From Pseudarthrobacter sp. Fe7 (GTDB lineage Bacteria; Actinomycetota; Actinomycetes; Actinomycetales; Micrococcaceae): DNA of 64,000 bases. Under the pieces are notes generated by a model, which saw nothing but the letters and a program-made list of their open reading frames with translations, ran no database searches and was not told the origin of the DNA. The translations under genes and the position numbers were made by a program. The stretch spans positions 1,426,001-1,490,000 of the forward strand of contig CP099977.1 in NCBI GenBank assembly GCA_024372495.1, given 5' to 3'. Within the stretch, counting starts at the first letter, position 1, and each line of letters opens with the position of its first letter. Below are positions 46,324 to 55,957 of the stretch, piece after piece.

Positions 46324-47031
46324 TCACCTGGAGTTGAGGCGCGCGTGGCGCAGGATCGACACGATGGCCGGGGCCAGCTGGTCCTCCATCTCCCGGTATA
46401 CCTCCGGGGCGCGGCGGTACGGGTCCACGATGTCGTTCTCTGCCGCGTCCGCAGGAAGCGAGAGGTGCCGGACCCCGGCGGCCCGGGCAGGGAGCCCCCG
46501 CCACAAGGCGGTGTTGGCGGTGAAGCCGGCATCGTCGTCGGACCCGTTCGTGCCGGCGCCGGTGTCCTGGGAAGGCACGACGGCGGCGGGCTGGCCGGCG
46601 TCGGCGGTCTCCTGGCTGCCGCTTGCAGCCGCCCGCTGGCTGCCGCTAGCCGCCCGCTGGTCGAGGACGTCGAGCATCCGGGCGAACTCGCGGATGGTGA
46701 ACGTCCGTTTGAGCAGGGAGGCGTCCAGCTGGAGGACTTCCCCGCGGTGCCCGGCGGTCATGGTGAGCACCAGGTCCACGCCGCGCAGGATTTTCGGCGT
46801 GAGCTGCCGGGCCGCGAACCCTTCGGGATCCCCGCCAAACGTCCGCACGATGTCGGCGGAGATGGGCTGCATGGGCTCGCCCACCAGGGCGCGGGTGCCT
46901 GCGCTGGCCACCTCGAAACCGCCGGGCACCACCTGGTCCAGCCCTGCCTGCAGCAGCCGTTCGGCCACGGGGGACCGGCAGATGTTGCCGGTGCAGACGG
47001 TCAGGATTCGTACTGGTGCGGAAGTGTCCAA
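46324..47031 (-). CDS. Low-molecular-weight protein tyrosine phosphatase with internal insert
   Basis: A 235-aa LMW-PTP, longer than the usual 150-180 aa. The phosphate loop VCTGNICRSPVAERLLQAGL is near the N-terminus (C-x5-R-S), and the general acid DPY is in NDIVDPYRRAPEVYREMEDQ near the end. The extra length is a low-complexity insert near residues 127-168 containing two ASGSQ units. In actinobacteria such enzymes often control tyrosine kinases of polysaccharide export. The LCP gene next to it fits a cell-envelope role. Confidence 0.88.
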   Translation of the reverse strand: MDTSAPVRILTVCTGNICRSPVAERLLQAGLDQVVPGGFEVASAGTRALVGEPMQPISADIVRTFGGDPEGFAARQLTPKILRGVDLVLTMTAGHRGEVLQLDASLLKRTFTIREFARMLDVLDQRAASGSQRAAASGSQETADAGQPAAVVPSQDTGAGTNGSDDDAGFTANTALWRGLPARAAGVRHLSLPADAAENDIVDPYRRAPEVYREMEDQLAPAIVSILRHARLNSR

Positions 47032-47095
47032 GGAGATGTTCTCTTTTCCCAGGTGCCGGATCCGTTCGGACCCGTGCCCTTCAACTTAACACGCA

Positions 47096-47140
47096 ACGGC
47101 GCGGGGCGGCCTCCCGTGCTGGGTGCCGCCGCCGCGCCGT
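47096..47140. terminator. Terminator-like hairpin after DUF305 gene
   Basis: ACGGCGCGG pairs with CCGCGCCGT, with further inner G/C pairing, just downstream of the DUF305 stop on the minus strand. Confidence 0.55.
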
Positions 47141-47168
47141 CCGCATTTCCGGTGTGCCGGCCTGCCGG

Positions 47169-47801
47169 CTAAAGCGTGGCCAGCAGCTGCTTCATCTGCG
47201 TGATCTCCGCCTGCTGGGCGCCCACGATGTCATGCGCCAGCTTCACCGAATCCGGGGACTTGCCGGCGCCGATCTCCTGCTGTGCCATGTCGATGGCGCC
47301 CTCATGGTGGCCGATCATCTGCCCAAGGAACAGCCGCGCGGCGCCGGTACCCGTGGCGGACTTCAGTTTCCCAATGCCGCCGTCATCCACCATGCCGGCC
47401 ATGCCGTGCCCGGAGTGGTCGCTCATCATGGTGGGTACGTTCCAGCCGGTGAGCCACCCGGTCATCTGCTTGATCTCCGGTGCCTGGGCCGCCCTAATCC
47501 TGGCGGCAAGAGCGGTGACGTCGGCGGGCATGTCGGCCTTGGCCAGGATGATGCCGCTCATTTCCACGGCCTGGGAGTGGTGCGGAATCATCATCTGGGC
47601 AAACATGATGTCCGCCTGGTTGTGGTCGGCGCCGGCGCTGGGCGTGCTGCCGACGCCCGGCATCGTGCTGGACATGGCGCCGGGGTTGCCGTGGTCCATG
47701 GTGCCGTTGCCGGAATCGGCGGCACCGGCCGCGCACCCGGCCAGGCCGAGTGAGGCCGCCAGGGCAGCAGCAATGGACAGGGTCTTGATGGTGGTGTTCA
47801 T
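47169..47801 (-). CDS. DUF305 metal-related lipoprotein
   Basis: A 210-aa secreted lipoprotein with lipobox LAGC after a short signal peptide. DUF305 repeats are visible twice: IMFAQMMIPHHSQAVEMSGI and LFLGQMIGHHEGAIDMAQQE, each with a His-His pair and Met-rich helices suited to bind copper or other soft metals. Between them lies MMSDHSGHGMAGM. It is close to the CopB-type ATPase on the same strand, so a copper-binding extracytoplasmic role is likely but not proven. Confidence 0.85.
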   Translation of the reverse strand: MNTTIKTLSIAAALAASLGLAGCAAGAADSGNGTMDHGNPGAMSSTMPGVGSTPSAGADHNQADIMFAQMMIPHHSQAVEMSGIILAKADMPADVTALAARIRAAQAPEIKQMTGWLTGWNVPTMMSDHSGHGMAGMVDDGGIGKLKSATGTGAARLFLGQMIGHHEGAIDMAQQEIGAGKSPDSVKLAHDIVGAQQAEITQMKQLLATL

Positions 47802-47855
47802 GGTGTCCTTCAGGGATGTAGTTGGACTGGGCCGTGCTCCGGGGCGCAGTCCGGC

Positions 47856-48305
47856 TTACGTCCGGCTGATGGATAACTCGCAGGGTGTGGGGCTGGGTGG
47901 CAGGTAGCTGTAGCCGTACCCGGGGCCGCCGGCTGCCGGCAGCCCCGGCAGGACGGCCAGGGTTGCCTGCGGCGGGGACACCGTAACCGGTCCGCCGGGA
48001 ACCGAGGGGACGCAGGGCGTCCCCTGCTCCTGCGCCGCCGGGCACGAACCACCGCAGCCGGCGGAGCCAGGGACCGGCGCGTCCGGGGCGGTTGCGGCGG
48101 AATGGTGGCCTGCCTGGGCTGAATGGTCACCACCAACAGAATGCGCCACGACGGCGTGTCCGGCGGCTGCCCGTTCGGACACTGCCCCGTGCGAGGCGTG
48201 CCCGGACGCCAAAACATGCATGCCCAGCAGCCCTGCGATGACAGCAAGGGTGCCGGCAAGCAGCCAGGCGCGGTGGAGCAGGGCCGCCACGGCGCGGGCG
48301 GTCAC
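47856..48305 (-). CDS. DUF6153-like membrane/secreted protein
   Basis: A 149-aa protein. One N-terminal helix (AWLLAGTLAVIAGLLGMHVL) is followed by a His/Ala/Ser-rich part with several SHG/AGH units and a C-G-G-S-C motif. The pattern fits DUF6153, often found with copper genes in Arthrobacter. GTG at 48305 is preceded by GGAGGAGG; a TTG at 48341 would overlap the ATPase stop. It lies between copB and the DUF305 gene, so the three may form an operon. Confidence 0.65.
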   Translation of the reverse strand: MTARAVAALLHRAWLLAGTLAVIAGLLGMHVLASGHASHGAVSERAAAGHAVVAHSVGGDHSAQAGHHSAATAPDAPVPGSAGCGGSCPAAQEQGTPCVPSVPGGPVTVSPPQATLAVLPGLPAAGGPGYGYSYLPPSPTPCELSISRT

Positions 48306-48337
48306 GGCGGTTCCTCCTCCCAGTCGGTCTGTGGTGT

Positions 48338-50448
48338 TCAACGTACCTCTGACGGGTTCAGTTTCAGGCGCCGGAGGAGCTGGGCGTTCAGGGCCACCAC
48401 GATGGTGGATGCGGACATCAGCACGGCCCCGGCCGCGGGGAGAGGACCACCCCGGCGAAAGCCAGGACGCCCGCGGCCAGTGGCACCGACAGGATGTTGT
48501 AGCCGGTGGCCCACACCAGGTTCTGCCACATTTTCCGGTAGCTGGCCCGGGACAGGTCCACCATGGACAGCACCGCCCGCGGGTCGTTTCCGGCCAGCAC
48601 CACGCCGGCCGATTCCACCGCCACGTCGGTTCCGGCGCCGATGGCGATGCCCACCTCGGCGCGTGCCAGCGCTGGCGAATCGTTGACGCCGTCGCCGACC
48701 ATGGCCACCTTCATCCCGCGGGACTGCGGCCGGCCACCTTCTTGTCCTTGTCTGCGGGCAGGACCTCGGCGAACACCTCGTCGATGTCCAGGTCCGCGGC
48801 CACGGCCTGTGCCACCTGGTGCGCATCACCGGTGACCATGGCCACCTTGACGCCGCGCCGCTGCAGGGCCGCCACGGCCTGCCGGGACTCCGGCCGCACC
48901 GCATCCTCCATGCTCACGGCACCCAGGACGTTGCCGTCGTCGACGACGTGCAGCACGGCGGCGCCGCGGGCCATCCACGCCCGGGTGCTGGCGGCCAAAG
49001 AGACAGGTTCGACGACGCCGAGGCTCGCGCAGGAGCGCCGGTCCGCCCACGTGCACGGTACGGCCGTCCACGCCGGCCCGGACGCCGCGGCCGGTCAGTG
49101 CCGTGAAGGCGGTGGCCGGAGGCAGCGTCAGGTTCCGTGCCTTCGCAGCGCGGACGATGGCCCGTGCCACGGGGTGCTCACTGTCGGATTCGACGGTGGC
49201 GGCAAGGGCCAGCACCGCGTCGGCATCTGCGCCGTCGGCCACGGCAATGTCCTTCAGTTCGGGCTCGCCGGTGGTCAGGGTGCCGGTTTTATCGAAGAGG
49301 ACAACGTCAATGGTGCGCATGCGCTCCAGCGCCATCCGGTTCTTGATCAGCACCCCGGCCCGCGCGGCCTGTTCCGTGGAGATGGCGATGACCAGCGGTA
49401 TGGCCAGCCCCAGGGCGTGCGGGCAGGCGATTACCAGCACGGTGACGGTGCGGGTGACGGCGTCCGGAACGCTGCCCAGCAGCGTCCAGGCGATGAAGGT
49501 CAGGACGCCGGCGCCGGCGGCAAAGTAGAAGAGGAAGGCCGCGGCGCGGTCCGCCAGGGCCTGCGCCCGCGAGGACGACGCCTGTGCTTCCTCCACCAGC
49601 CGCTGGATCCCGGCCAGGGCAGTCTGGTCCCCAACGGCGGTGACCCTGACGCGGACGCTGCTGTCCGTGGCCACAGTTCCGGCCACTACCGGGTCACCGG
49701 CTCCGTGTGCCACGGTCTTGGATTCGCCGGTGATCATCGACTCGTCGAACTCGGCCTGCCCGTCCACCACGTTTCCGTCCGCGGGCATGCGGGCGCCGGG
49801 CCGGACCAGGACCAGGTCGCCGGGGCTGAGCTCGGACACGGCCACCGTTTCGGTGCCGTTGTCCGTGATGCGTTCGGCCTCGTCCGGCAGCAGCGCGGCG
49901 AGGGCATCGAGGGCGCCCTGCGCGGATCCGAGGGCGCGCATTTCAATCCAGTGGCCCAGCAGCATGATGGCCACCAGCAGGGCCAGTTCCCACCAGAAGT
50001 CCAGGTCGAAGCCGCCTATCCCCAGGCTGGTGATCCACGACGCGGCGAATGCCACCGTGATGGCCATGCCGATCAGCAGCATCATGCCGGGCGCGCGGTC
50101 CTTCAGCTCCTGCAGGCCGCCCTTGAGGAACGGCTGCCCGCCGTAGAGGAAGATGACCGTGCCCAGGATGGGCGGTATCCAGGCGGACGCGGGAAATTCC
50201 GGCGGCATGTAGCCCAGGAGATGGGCCATCATGGGGCTGAAATAGACCACGGGAACGGCCAGGGCCAGCGTCAGCCAGAACCTGTTCTTGAACATGGCGG
50301 TGCTGTGCCCCGCGTGCTGGCCGTGGGAATGGACGGTGTGGTCGTCGTCGCCATGGCCGCCATGCTGTGCGTGCCCTGCGCCGTGGGCCGGCGGCTGGGT
50401 CAGAGTCGCGCTGGGCGGGTGGTGGTGGAGACGGTTCCCGCTGTTCAT
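48338..50448 (-). CDS. copB: Copper-exporting P1B-3-type ATPase (CopB-like)
   Basis: Repaired, about 703 aa. A His-rich start ([20 protein letters not shown]) replaces the usual heavy-metal domain, and the metal channel motif is [12 protein letters not shown], as in CopB and not CopA. The phosphorylated Asp is in [14 protein letters not shown] and the hinge in [20 protein letters not shown]. Three frameshifts: AGGCT at 49021-49025, an uncertain change near 48720-48736 (one base lost, where an AELQ-type reading is expected), and a G run at 48437-48440 one base short. It exports Cu(II) or similar ions. A CsoR-type operator lies upstream. Confidence 0.87.
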
Positions 50449-50555
50449 GTCAGTTCCAATCCGTTGGGGAGTCATGGAGCGCTGGGGTTGAACGGCTGTG
50501 AGGGCCGGTGCAGTGCACCCGCCGGGACATACCACTTCACTGACAACACCGCTAA

Positions 50556-50574
50556 TATACCCCCTAGGGGTATG
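50556..50574. promoter_or_regulatory. CsoR-type copper operator
   Basis: ATATACCCCCTAGGGGTAT, a palindrome with TACCCC and GGGGTA arms, matches the CsoR consensus. It lies 107 bp upstream of the copB start and 142 bp before the divergent ANTAR gene. No csoR gene is in the window. Confidence 0.8.
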
Positions 50575-50716
50575 ATGGTCAAGCACCATAGTGCATTTCC
50601 CCCGGGACTTCCATAGGACCTCCCGCACTACCTTCTGTTGCCGTGGGCGACCATACTGGAAAGAGCGAGGAGAGAGCCGGCCCGCTGGGGGTTGGCCTAT
50701 GCAGGGAGGTGGACCT

Positions 50717-51397
50717 GTGACGGATCTCAGCGACCTGTACACGTATTCGAGTGCCCTCGGCGAGAGCGAAAGCGACGCCGGCACCTTCAGGGTGGACATT
50801 GAACCCGACGGCCCAACCTTCCAGTGGTCGGACGGGATGTTCCGGCTGCACGGTTATCATCGCGGCGAGGTTGTGCCCACCATGGAGCCTGGTGTTCGCC
50901 CATAAGCATCCCGATGACCGCGAGCGCTGCGAGGAAATCGTGGCGCAGGTTTCCAGTACCGGGGGTTCTTCTGCATTTACCACCGGCTCGTCGACGCCCG
51001 CGGCAGGACCCGGCGGGTGCTGACCGCCGGCGAGGCTGTCTTCGGTCCGGACGGATCCGTATCGGCGCTCGAAGGCGTGATGGTGGACCTCAGCCGGACG
51101 CTGCAGCGCGAGACCGAACAGACGGCGCGGGATGCGGTGTCGGGCGCAATGGCAACCCGCACTGTGATTGACCAGGCCCGGGGGATCCTGATGGGCCAGC
51201 TGAAGCTTGGCTCCGATGATGCGTTCCAGTTGCTGGTGAGCACCAGCAGCCACCGGAACGTCAAGCTGGTGGCGGTGGCGGCGGAACTGGTGCAGTTGGC
51301 CAATTCCCCGGAAGCCAGGACCTACTTGGACCGGGCCGTGCGGGCCATCGAGCTCCACGGGCAGCCAGCCCACGCCGGAGGCCGCCGCGGGGGGTGA
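50717..51397 (+). CDS. PAS-ANTAR RNA-binding antiterminator
   Basis: Repaired, 226 aa. A PAS-like sensor ([20 protein letters not shown], then [14 protein letters not shown] and [20 protein letters not shown]) is followed by a C-terminal ANTAR domain ([20 protein letters not shown]). ANTAR domains bind paired hairpins in mRNA leaders and prevent termination. The frame breaks at 50886-50890 (GAGCTG read as GAGCCTG) and at 50961-50965 (G run one short). GTG at 50717 follows GGGAGGTGG. The target RNA is unknown. Confidence 0.82.
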
Positions 51398-51480
51398 TGC
51401 CGTGCCCGGTAGGATGGAGGGAGGTGCGCCGGGAAGTCTGGTCGGCATGGATTTGTCGAACCCGGATTAAGGACGCCTTC

Positions 51481-52824
51481 ATGAACTCCACCCCGCCCCG
51501 GAACAGGTTTTTTGGCTCCACTGTTTTTGCGCGCGGCAGTTACGCCGAGGCGCTGCGGATCGGCGGAATCCTCCGCAAGGAGACCGTGGGTGGCGCACTC
51601 CTGGTCATCGCGGCCGTGATCGCCCTTGTCTGGGCTAATTCGCCGGCTGCGGACAGCTACTTTGCCCTCCGCGAGTTCAAAATCGGTTACGAGCCGTGGC
51701 ACCTTGAACTCAGCCTGGGGGCCTGGGCGGCGGACGGGCTGCTGGCCATTTTCTTCTTCCTGGTGGGCCTGGAACTCAAGCGCGAATTCGTGGCCGGCGA
51801 CCTGCGCCAGCCCACCAAGTCGATCGTGCCGGTGGCCGCCGCCGTGGGAGGCGTGGCCGTCCCGGCGGCGATTTACGCCGTCGTCAATCTTTCCAGCCCG
51901 GAGACGCTCAGGGGCTGGGCCATCCCCACGGCGACGGACATTGCCTTTGCCGTCGCTGTCCTGGCGATCATCGGCTCGCATCTGCCCAGCACGCTGCGGA
52001 TCTTCCTGCTGACGCTGGCCGTGGTGGACGACCTCATCGCGATCACCATCATTGCGTTCTTCTACTCCAGCGACATCCAGGCTGCCCCGCTGCTCCTGGC
52101 GCTCATCCCGCTGGCCATCTACGCCTTCCTGGCGCAGAAGTACCGCCGGTTCTTCGGCCTCCACGCCGCCGCCGCGTGGCTGATTCTGCTGCCCCTGGGC
52201 GCCGTGACCTGGGCGCTGGTGCACGCCTCCGGCATCCATGCAACTGTGGCCGGCGTGCTCCTGGGCTTCGCCGTTCCCGTGATCCGCTCTCAGGCATCCG
52301 GCGGCCCGGAAGCCGGGCCCGGGCTTGCGGAAATCTTCGAGCACCGGTTCCGGCCCATTTCCGCCGGCGTTGCCGTCCCCGCGTTTGCGTTCTTCTCCGC
52401 CGGGGTGGCCGTTGGCGGGTGGGAAGGCCTGGGCTCGGCACTGTCCGATCCGGTGGCGCTTGGCATCATCCTGGGCCTGGTCCTGGGCAAGCCGATTGGC
52501 ATCATGGGCACCACCTGGATCCTGACCAAGGCCACCAGGGCCAGCCTGGACAGATCCTTCAAATGGATCGACGTGTTCGGCGTTGCGCTGCTGGCGGGGA
52601 TCGGCTTCACCGTCTCACTCCTGGTGGCGGAGCTCAGCTTTGGCCATGGCAGCATGCATGACGATCACGCCAAGGTGGGAATCCTGGCCGCGTCACTGAT
52701 TGCAGCGCTGTTGGCAACGGCCGTGCTGCGCACCCGCAACCGCCAGTACCGGCTCGCCGAAGAACTGGAGCGGGTGGATTCGGACCACGACGGCGTCCCG
52801 GACGTCTACCAGGAGCGCACCTAG
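51481..52824 (+). CDS. nhaA: Na+/H+ antiporter
   Basis: A 447-aa NhaA antiporter, intact, with eleven to twelve membrane helices. Motifs include [20 protein letters not shown], the Na+-binding helix [20 protein letters not shown], and [20 protein letters not shown] with the paired Asp. The C-terminal tail ends [12 protein letters not shown], a D-x-D-x-D-G type calcium-binding loop that NhaA proteins usually lack. It exchanges sodium for protons across the cytoplasmic membrane. Confidence 0.94.
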   Translation: MNSTPPRNRFFGSTVFARGSYAEALRIGGILRKETVGGALLVIAAVIALVWANSPAADSYFALREFKIGYEPWHLELSLGAWAADGLLAIFFFLVGLELKREFVAGDLRQPTKSIVPVAAAVGGVAVPAAIYAVVNLSSPETLRGWAIPTATDIAFAVAVLAIIGSHLPSTLRIFLLTLAVVDDLIAITIIAFFYSSDIQAAPLLLALIPLAIYAFLAQKYRRFFGLHAAAAWLILLPLGAVTWALVHASGIHATVAGVLLGFAVPVIRSQASGGPEAGPGLAEIFEHRFRPISAGVAVPAFAFFSAGVAVGGWEGLGSALSDPVALGIILGLVLGKPIGIMGTTWILTKATRASLDRSFKWIDVFGVALLAGIGFTVSLLVAELSFGHGSMHDDHAKVGILAASLIAALLATAVLRTRNRQYRLAEELERVDSDHDGVPDVYQERT

Positions 52825-53102
52825 GCACTCCGCGGCGTTAAGCCGTGGCCAGGGGCCGTTGCCGGCGGCTGGGGTTTGGTTGAGACTTCCAGTGTGACCG
52901 GAGCCGGCTCCACGTGGCGGATCTCCAGCGCCTCCGGGTCCAGCAGCTTGCGCGCGCCGGTCCGGGCATCCAGGATCCAGAAGAGTTCCAGGGCCGGGAC
53001 GACGTCGGTCACCCGCCCCTTGTGGAACAGCCTGCCCCGGTGCCACGCCTCGATCTGGTCGCCGATGCGGAGCTGGGCGGTGCGTATTCCTTGGGTCTCC
53101 AT
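52821..53102 (-). CDS. Hypothetical beta-rich protein
   Basis: A 93-aa protein not recognised. The first 70 residues look like a small beta-barrel: [40 protein letters not shown] and [13 protein letters not shown]. The tail is Pro/Ala-rich. ATG at 53102. It converges with nhaA and overlaps its stop codon by four bases. Function unknown. Confidence 0.6.
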   Translation of the reverse strand: METQGIRTAQLRIGDQIEAWHRGRLFHKGRVTDVVPALELFWILDARTGARKLLDPEALEIRHVEPAPVTLEVSTKPQPPATAPGHGLTPRSA

Positions 53103-53209
53103 AATGGCTGCCTCCTGCTGTTGTCTCCCCGTAAGCACAGCTTGCCCTGGACAGGTTGCCGGAGTGTTTCCGCGCGGTGTTCTTTCTGTGTCGCCTGTGG
53201 CTGGTGGGC

Positions 53210-54367
53210 TCAGTCGTCCATGGGGAACGCGACAGCCTCGCCCACAACCCGCAGGCACAGCTCCATGCCGGGACGGGCAATCGAGGCGTTCCAGTGCCGG
53301 ATGGTGATCACTTCGCCGCCGCCGGGGTAGCGGTGGTCTGCGTGCTCCGCCACTTCCTGGGGGACGTTCAGCTTCAGCCGCACCGTCGTCTCGGGGCCGA
53401 AGTAATCCGTGTCCACCACCACGCCGCGGATGGGGCCGTCCTCGGCGATGCGGATCTGCTCGGGCCGCAGCATCAGCTGCACCCGGCCCTGTGCAGGGGG
53501 CCTGCGCACGGGGATCCCGCCCAGTGAACAGGTGGCCAGGGATCCCTCCAGCCAGGCGTCCAGGATCACGGCGTCGCCCAGGAACTCGGCGGTGGCCCGG
53601 TCCGCGGGGCGGGTGTAGACCACAAACGGGTTGCCGATCTGGGCCAGCTTGCCGCCGCGCATCACGGCCACCTGGTCCGCGAAGGAGAGCGCCTCGGCCT
53701 GGTCGTGGGTGACCAGGATGGTGGTGACCCCGGCCTCGGCCAGGACCTTGGCCACGGCGCGGCGGGTGGCCACGCGCAGGCCCGCATCCAGGGCGGAGAA
53801 CGGCTCGTCCAGGAGCATCAGTTCCGGCTCGCGGGCCAGCGCACGGGCCAAGGCAACACGCTGCTGCTGGCCGCCGGAGAGCTGGTGCGGACGGCGCTTG
53901 GCCATGGACGCATCCAGCGACACCATCTCCAGGAGCCCGGCTACCCGGGCGGCGACGGCGCGGCGGCCGCCCTCCAGCTTGGCCGCGTTCAGGCCGAAGG
54001 CAACGTTCTGGCCCACGGTCAGGTGCGGGAACAGGGCGCCGTCCTGGGCCACGTAGCCGATCTGCCGCTTGTGCGCCGGAAGCCAGGCGCCCTCACCGGC
54101 CACAACAGTCCCGTTCAGCGAGATGCTCCCGGTGTCCGGGTGCTCAAACCCGGCGATCAGGCGCAGGAGCGTGGTCTTGCCGGAACCCGACGGGCCCACG
54201 ATCGCGGTGGTCCCGCCCTTGGCCACTGACAGGTTGACGCCCCTCAGGACCGCCTGGGATCCGAAGTTCTTGGTGACGTCCGTGATCTGCAGGTGGCTGT
54301 TGGTGCTTGCTGCCACGGAAGGGGCCACCCGGGGCCCGGGCAGCCTGCGGGTTGATGGTGCTGTCAC
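53210..54367 (-). CDS. fbpC: Iron(III) ABC transporter, ATP-binding protein
   Basis: A 385-aa ATPase. Walker A is VGPSGSGKTTLLRLIAG, the signature HQLSGGQQQRVALARALARE, Walker B LMLLDEPFSAL and the switch His in ILVTHDQAEAL. The C-terminal half contains the TOBE-like regulatory domain (LRPEQIRI). It starts with GTG and overlaps the permease stop (GTGA). It energises ferric iron import with fbpB and fbpA, which precede it. Confidence 0.92.
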   Translation of the reverse strand: MTAPSTRRLPGPRVAPSVAASTNSHLQITDVTKNFGSQAVLRGVNLSVAKGGTTAIVGPSGSGKTTLLRLIAGFEHPDTGSISLNGTVVAGEGAWLPAHKRQIGYVAQDGALFPHLTVGQNVAFGLNAAKLEGGRRAVAARVAGLLEMVSLDASMAKRRPHQLSGGQQQRVALARALAREPELMLLDEPFSALDAGLRVATRRAVAKVLAEAGVTTILVTHDQAEALSFADQVAVMRGGKLAQIGNPFVVYTRPADRATAEFLGDAVILDAWLEGSLATCSLGGIPVRRPPAQGRVQLMLRPEQIRIAEDGPIRGVVVDTDYFGPETTVRLKLNVPQEVAEHADHRYPGGGEVITIRHWNASIARPGMELCLRVVGEAVAFPMDD

Positions 54368-55953
54368 TGACCGGCTACTTTCTTGGACTGTTGGAAGAGG
54401 AGATAGGTCATGGGGGCGGAAAGCAGGATCATCAGCAGCGCATACGGTGCGGCGCCGGCGTAGTCGATTTCGCTGCTCTTGCTCCAGAACTCAGTGGCCA
54501 GTGTCCTGGTGCCGTTGGGGGACAGCAGCAAGGTGGCGGTGAGCTCGTTGGCGATGGCCAGGAACACCAGGGCCGCCCCGCCGGCGGCGGCCGGCGCAGT
54601 GAGCCGCAGGGTGACGCGGATGAAGGCCAGCAGCGGCGGCTTCCCGAGCGCCTGGGCGGCCTCGTCCAGTTCCTTGGGGGCCTGGGCCAGTCCGGCCCGC
54701 AGGTTTACCAGGGCCCGGGGGAGGAACAGGAGCACGTAGGCGGCAACCAGTACGCCCGCGGTCTGGTAGATGCCAGGGACCACGCGGATGCTCACGGTGA
54801 CGAACGCCAGGGCCACGACGATTCCGGGCATGGAACTGGTGACGTAGTTGGACAGTTCCAGGGACTTGCTGAACCAGCCGGGCTTCCGGACCGCGAGGTA
54901 CGCCATGGGGAAGGCCACCACGATCGTTGCCGCGGCCCCGGCGAGCCCGTACCAGAACGTGGCAAGGAGGGCGGGAAGGAATTCGGCCGCGGCCCAGGCG
55001 TCCGCTCCGCCGGCCAAGGTCCAGCGGAGCACGAAGTACAGCGGGAGCCCGAAAGCCAGGGCGGTCAGCGCCAGCAGGAAGACCTGGGCCGGGAGCTGGT
55101 AGGCATGCAGCGGGAGCCGCAGAGCCCTGGCCTGCACACCGGACCCGATCCGCGCGTAGCGGGCCGTGCCGCGGCTGCGGACCTCGGCCATCAGCAGCAG
55201 CAGGCAGAAAAACACCAGGACGCTGGCCAGCATGTTCCCGGCCGCCCCGTTGAACGTGGACCGGTACTGGGTCATGATCGCGGTGGTGAAGGTATCGAAG
55301 CGGATCATGGCGAACGCGCCGTACTCGGCGAGCAGATGCAGCCCCACCAGCAACCCCCCACCGGTCAGCGCGATCCTGAGCTGCGGGAGCACCACCCGGA
55401 AGAAAGCCCGCCACGCGCCCAGCCCCAGCGCCGCGGCGGACTGCTCGATGGCCGGGTCCAGCCGGCTCAGGGTTGCTGCCGCCGGGATGTAGACCAGCGG
55501 GAAGTAGGACAGCGTGGAGATGAGGATGCCGGACCCCAGGCCGCCCAGCGACGGGATGGCGGAGACCCAGGCGTAGCTGTTGACGAACGCCGGGACGGCC
55601 AGCGGCGCGGCCAGCAGCACGGCCCAGATCCGGTGGCCGCGCAGCTTTGTCCGTTCCACCAGCCACGCCCCCGCCACGCCAAGCAGCAGGCACAGCGGGA
55701 TGGTGGCGGCCATCAGGAGCAGGGTGTTCAGCAGCAGCTCACCCACGCGGGGCCGGAGGATGAGGCCGACGGCGGTGTCCCACCCGGTTGCCACCGTCAT
55801 GTAGGCGACGTACCCCAGCGGGACGAGGGAAAAGAGGGCGATCAGCACCGCCAGGACGGACACCGCGGAAACGCCGAAAGGCGGGCGGGGGCTGTTGCCC
55901 CGGCCCGCCGTCGTCGTGCTCCGCCCGGAGGGAGCCGATAGATCGGTGGTCAC
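54364..55953 (-). CDS. fbpB: Iron(III) ABC transporter, permease
   Basis: A 529-aa permease with two fused half-domains of about six helices each, as in FbpB. The EAA loop motifs are EQSAAALGLGAWRAFFRVVL in the first half and LDEAAQALGKPPLLAFIRVT in the second; these dock on FbpC. GTG start, 4 bp after fbpA. Intact. Confidence 0.92.
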   Translation of the reverse strand: MTTDLSAPSGRSTTTAGRGNSPRPPFGVSAVSVLAVLIALFSLVPLGYVAYMTVATGWDTAVGLILRPRVGELLLNTLLLMAATIPLCLLLGVAGAWLVERTKLRGHRIWAVLLAAPLAVPAFVNSYAWVSAIPSLGGLGSGILISTLSYFPLVYIPAAATLSRLDPAIEQSAAALGLGAWRAFFRVVLPQLRIALTGGGLLVGLHLLAEYGAFAMIRFDTFTTAIMTQYRSTFNGAAGNMLASVLVFFCLLLLMAEVRSRGTARYARIGSGVQARALRLPLHAYQLPAQVFLLALTALAFGLPLYFVLRWTLAGGADAWAAAEFLPALLATFWYGLAGAAATIVVAFPMAYLAVRKPGWFSKSLELSNYVTSSMPGIVVALAFVTVSIRVVPGIYQTAGVLVAAYVLLFLPRALVNLRAGLAQAPKELDEAAQALGKPPLLAFIRVTLRLTAPAAAGGAALVFLAIANELTATLLLSPNGTRTLATEFWSKSSEIDYAGAAPYALLMILLSAPMTYLLFQQSKKVAGQ

Positions 55954-55957
55954 GGAA

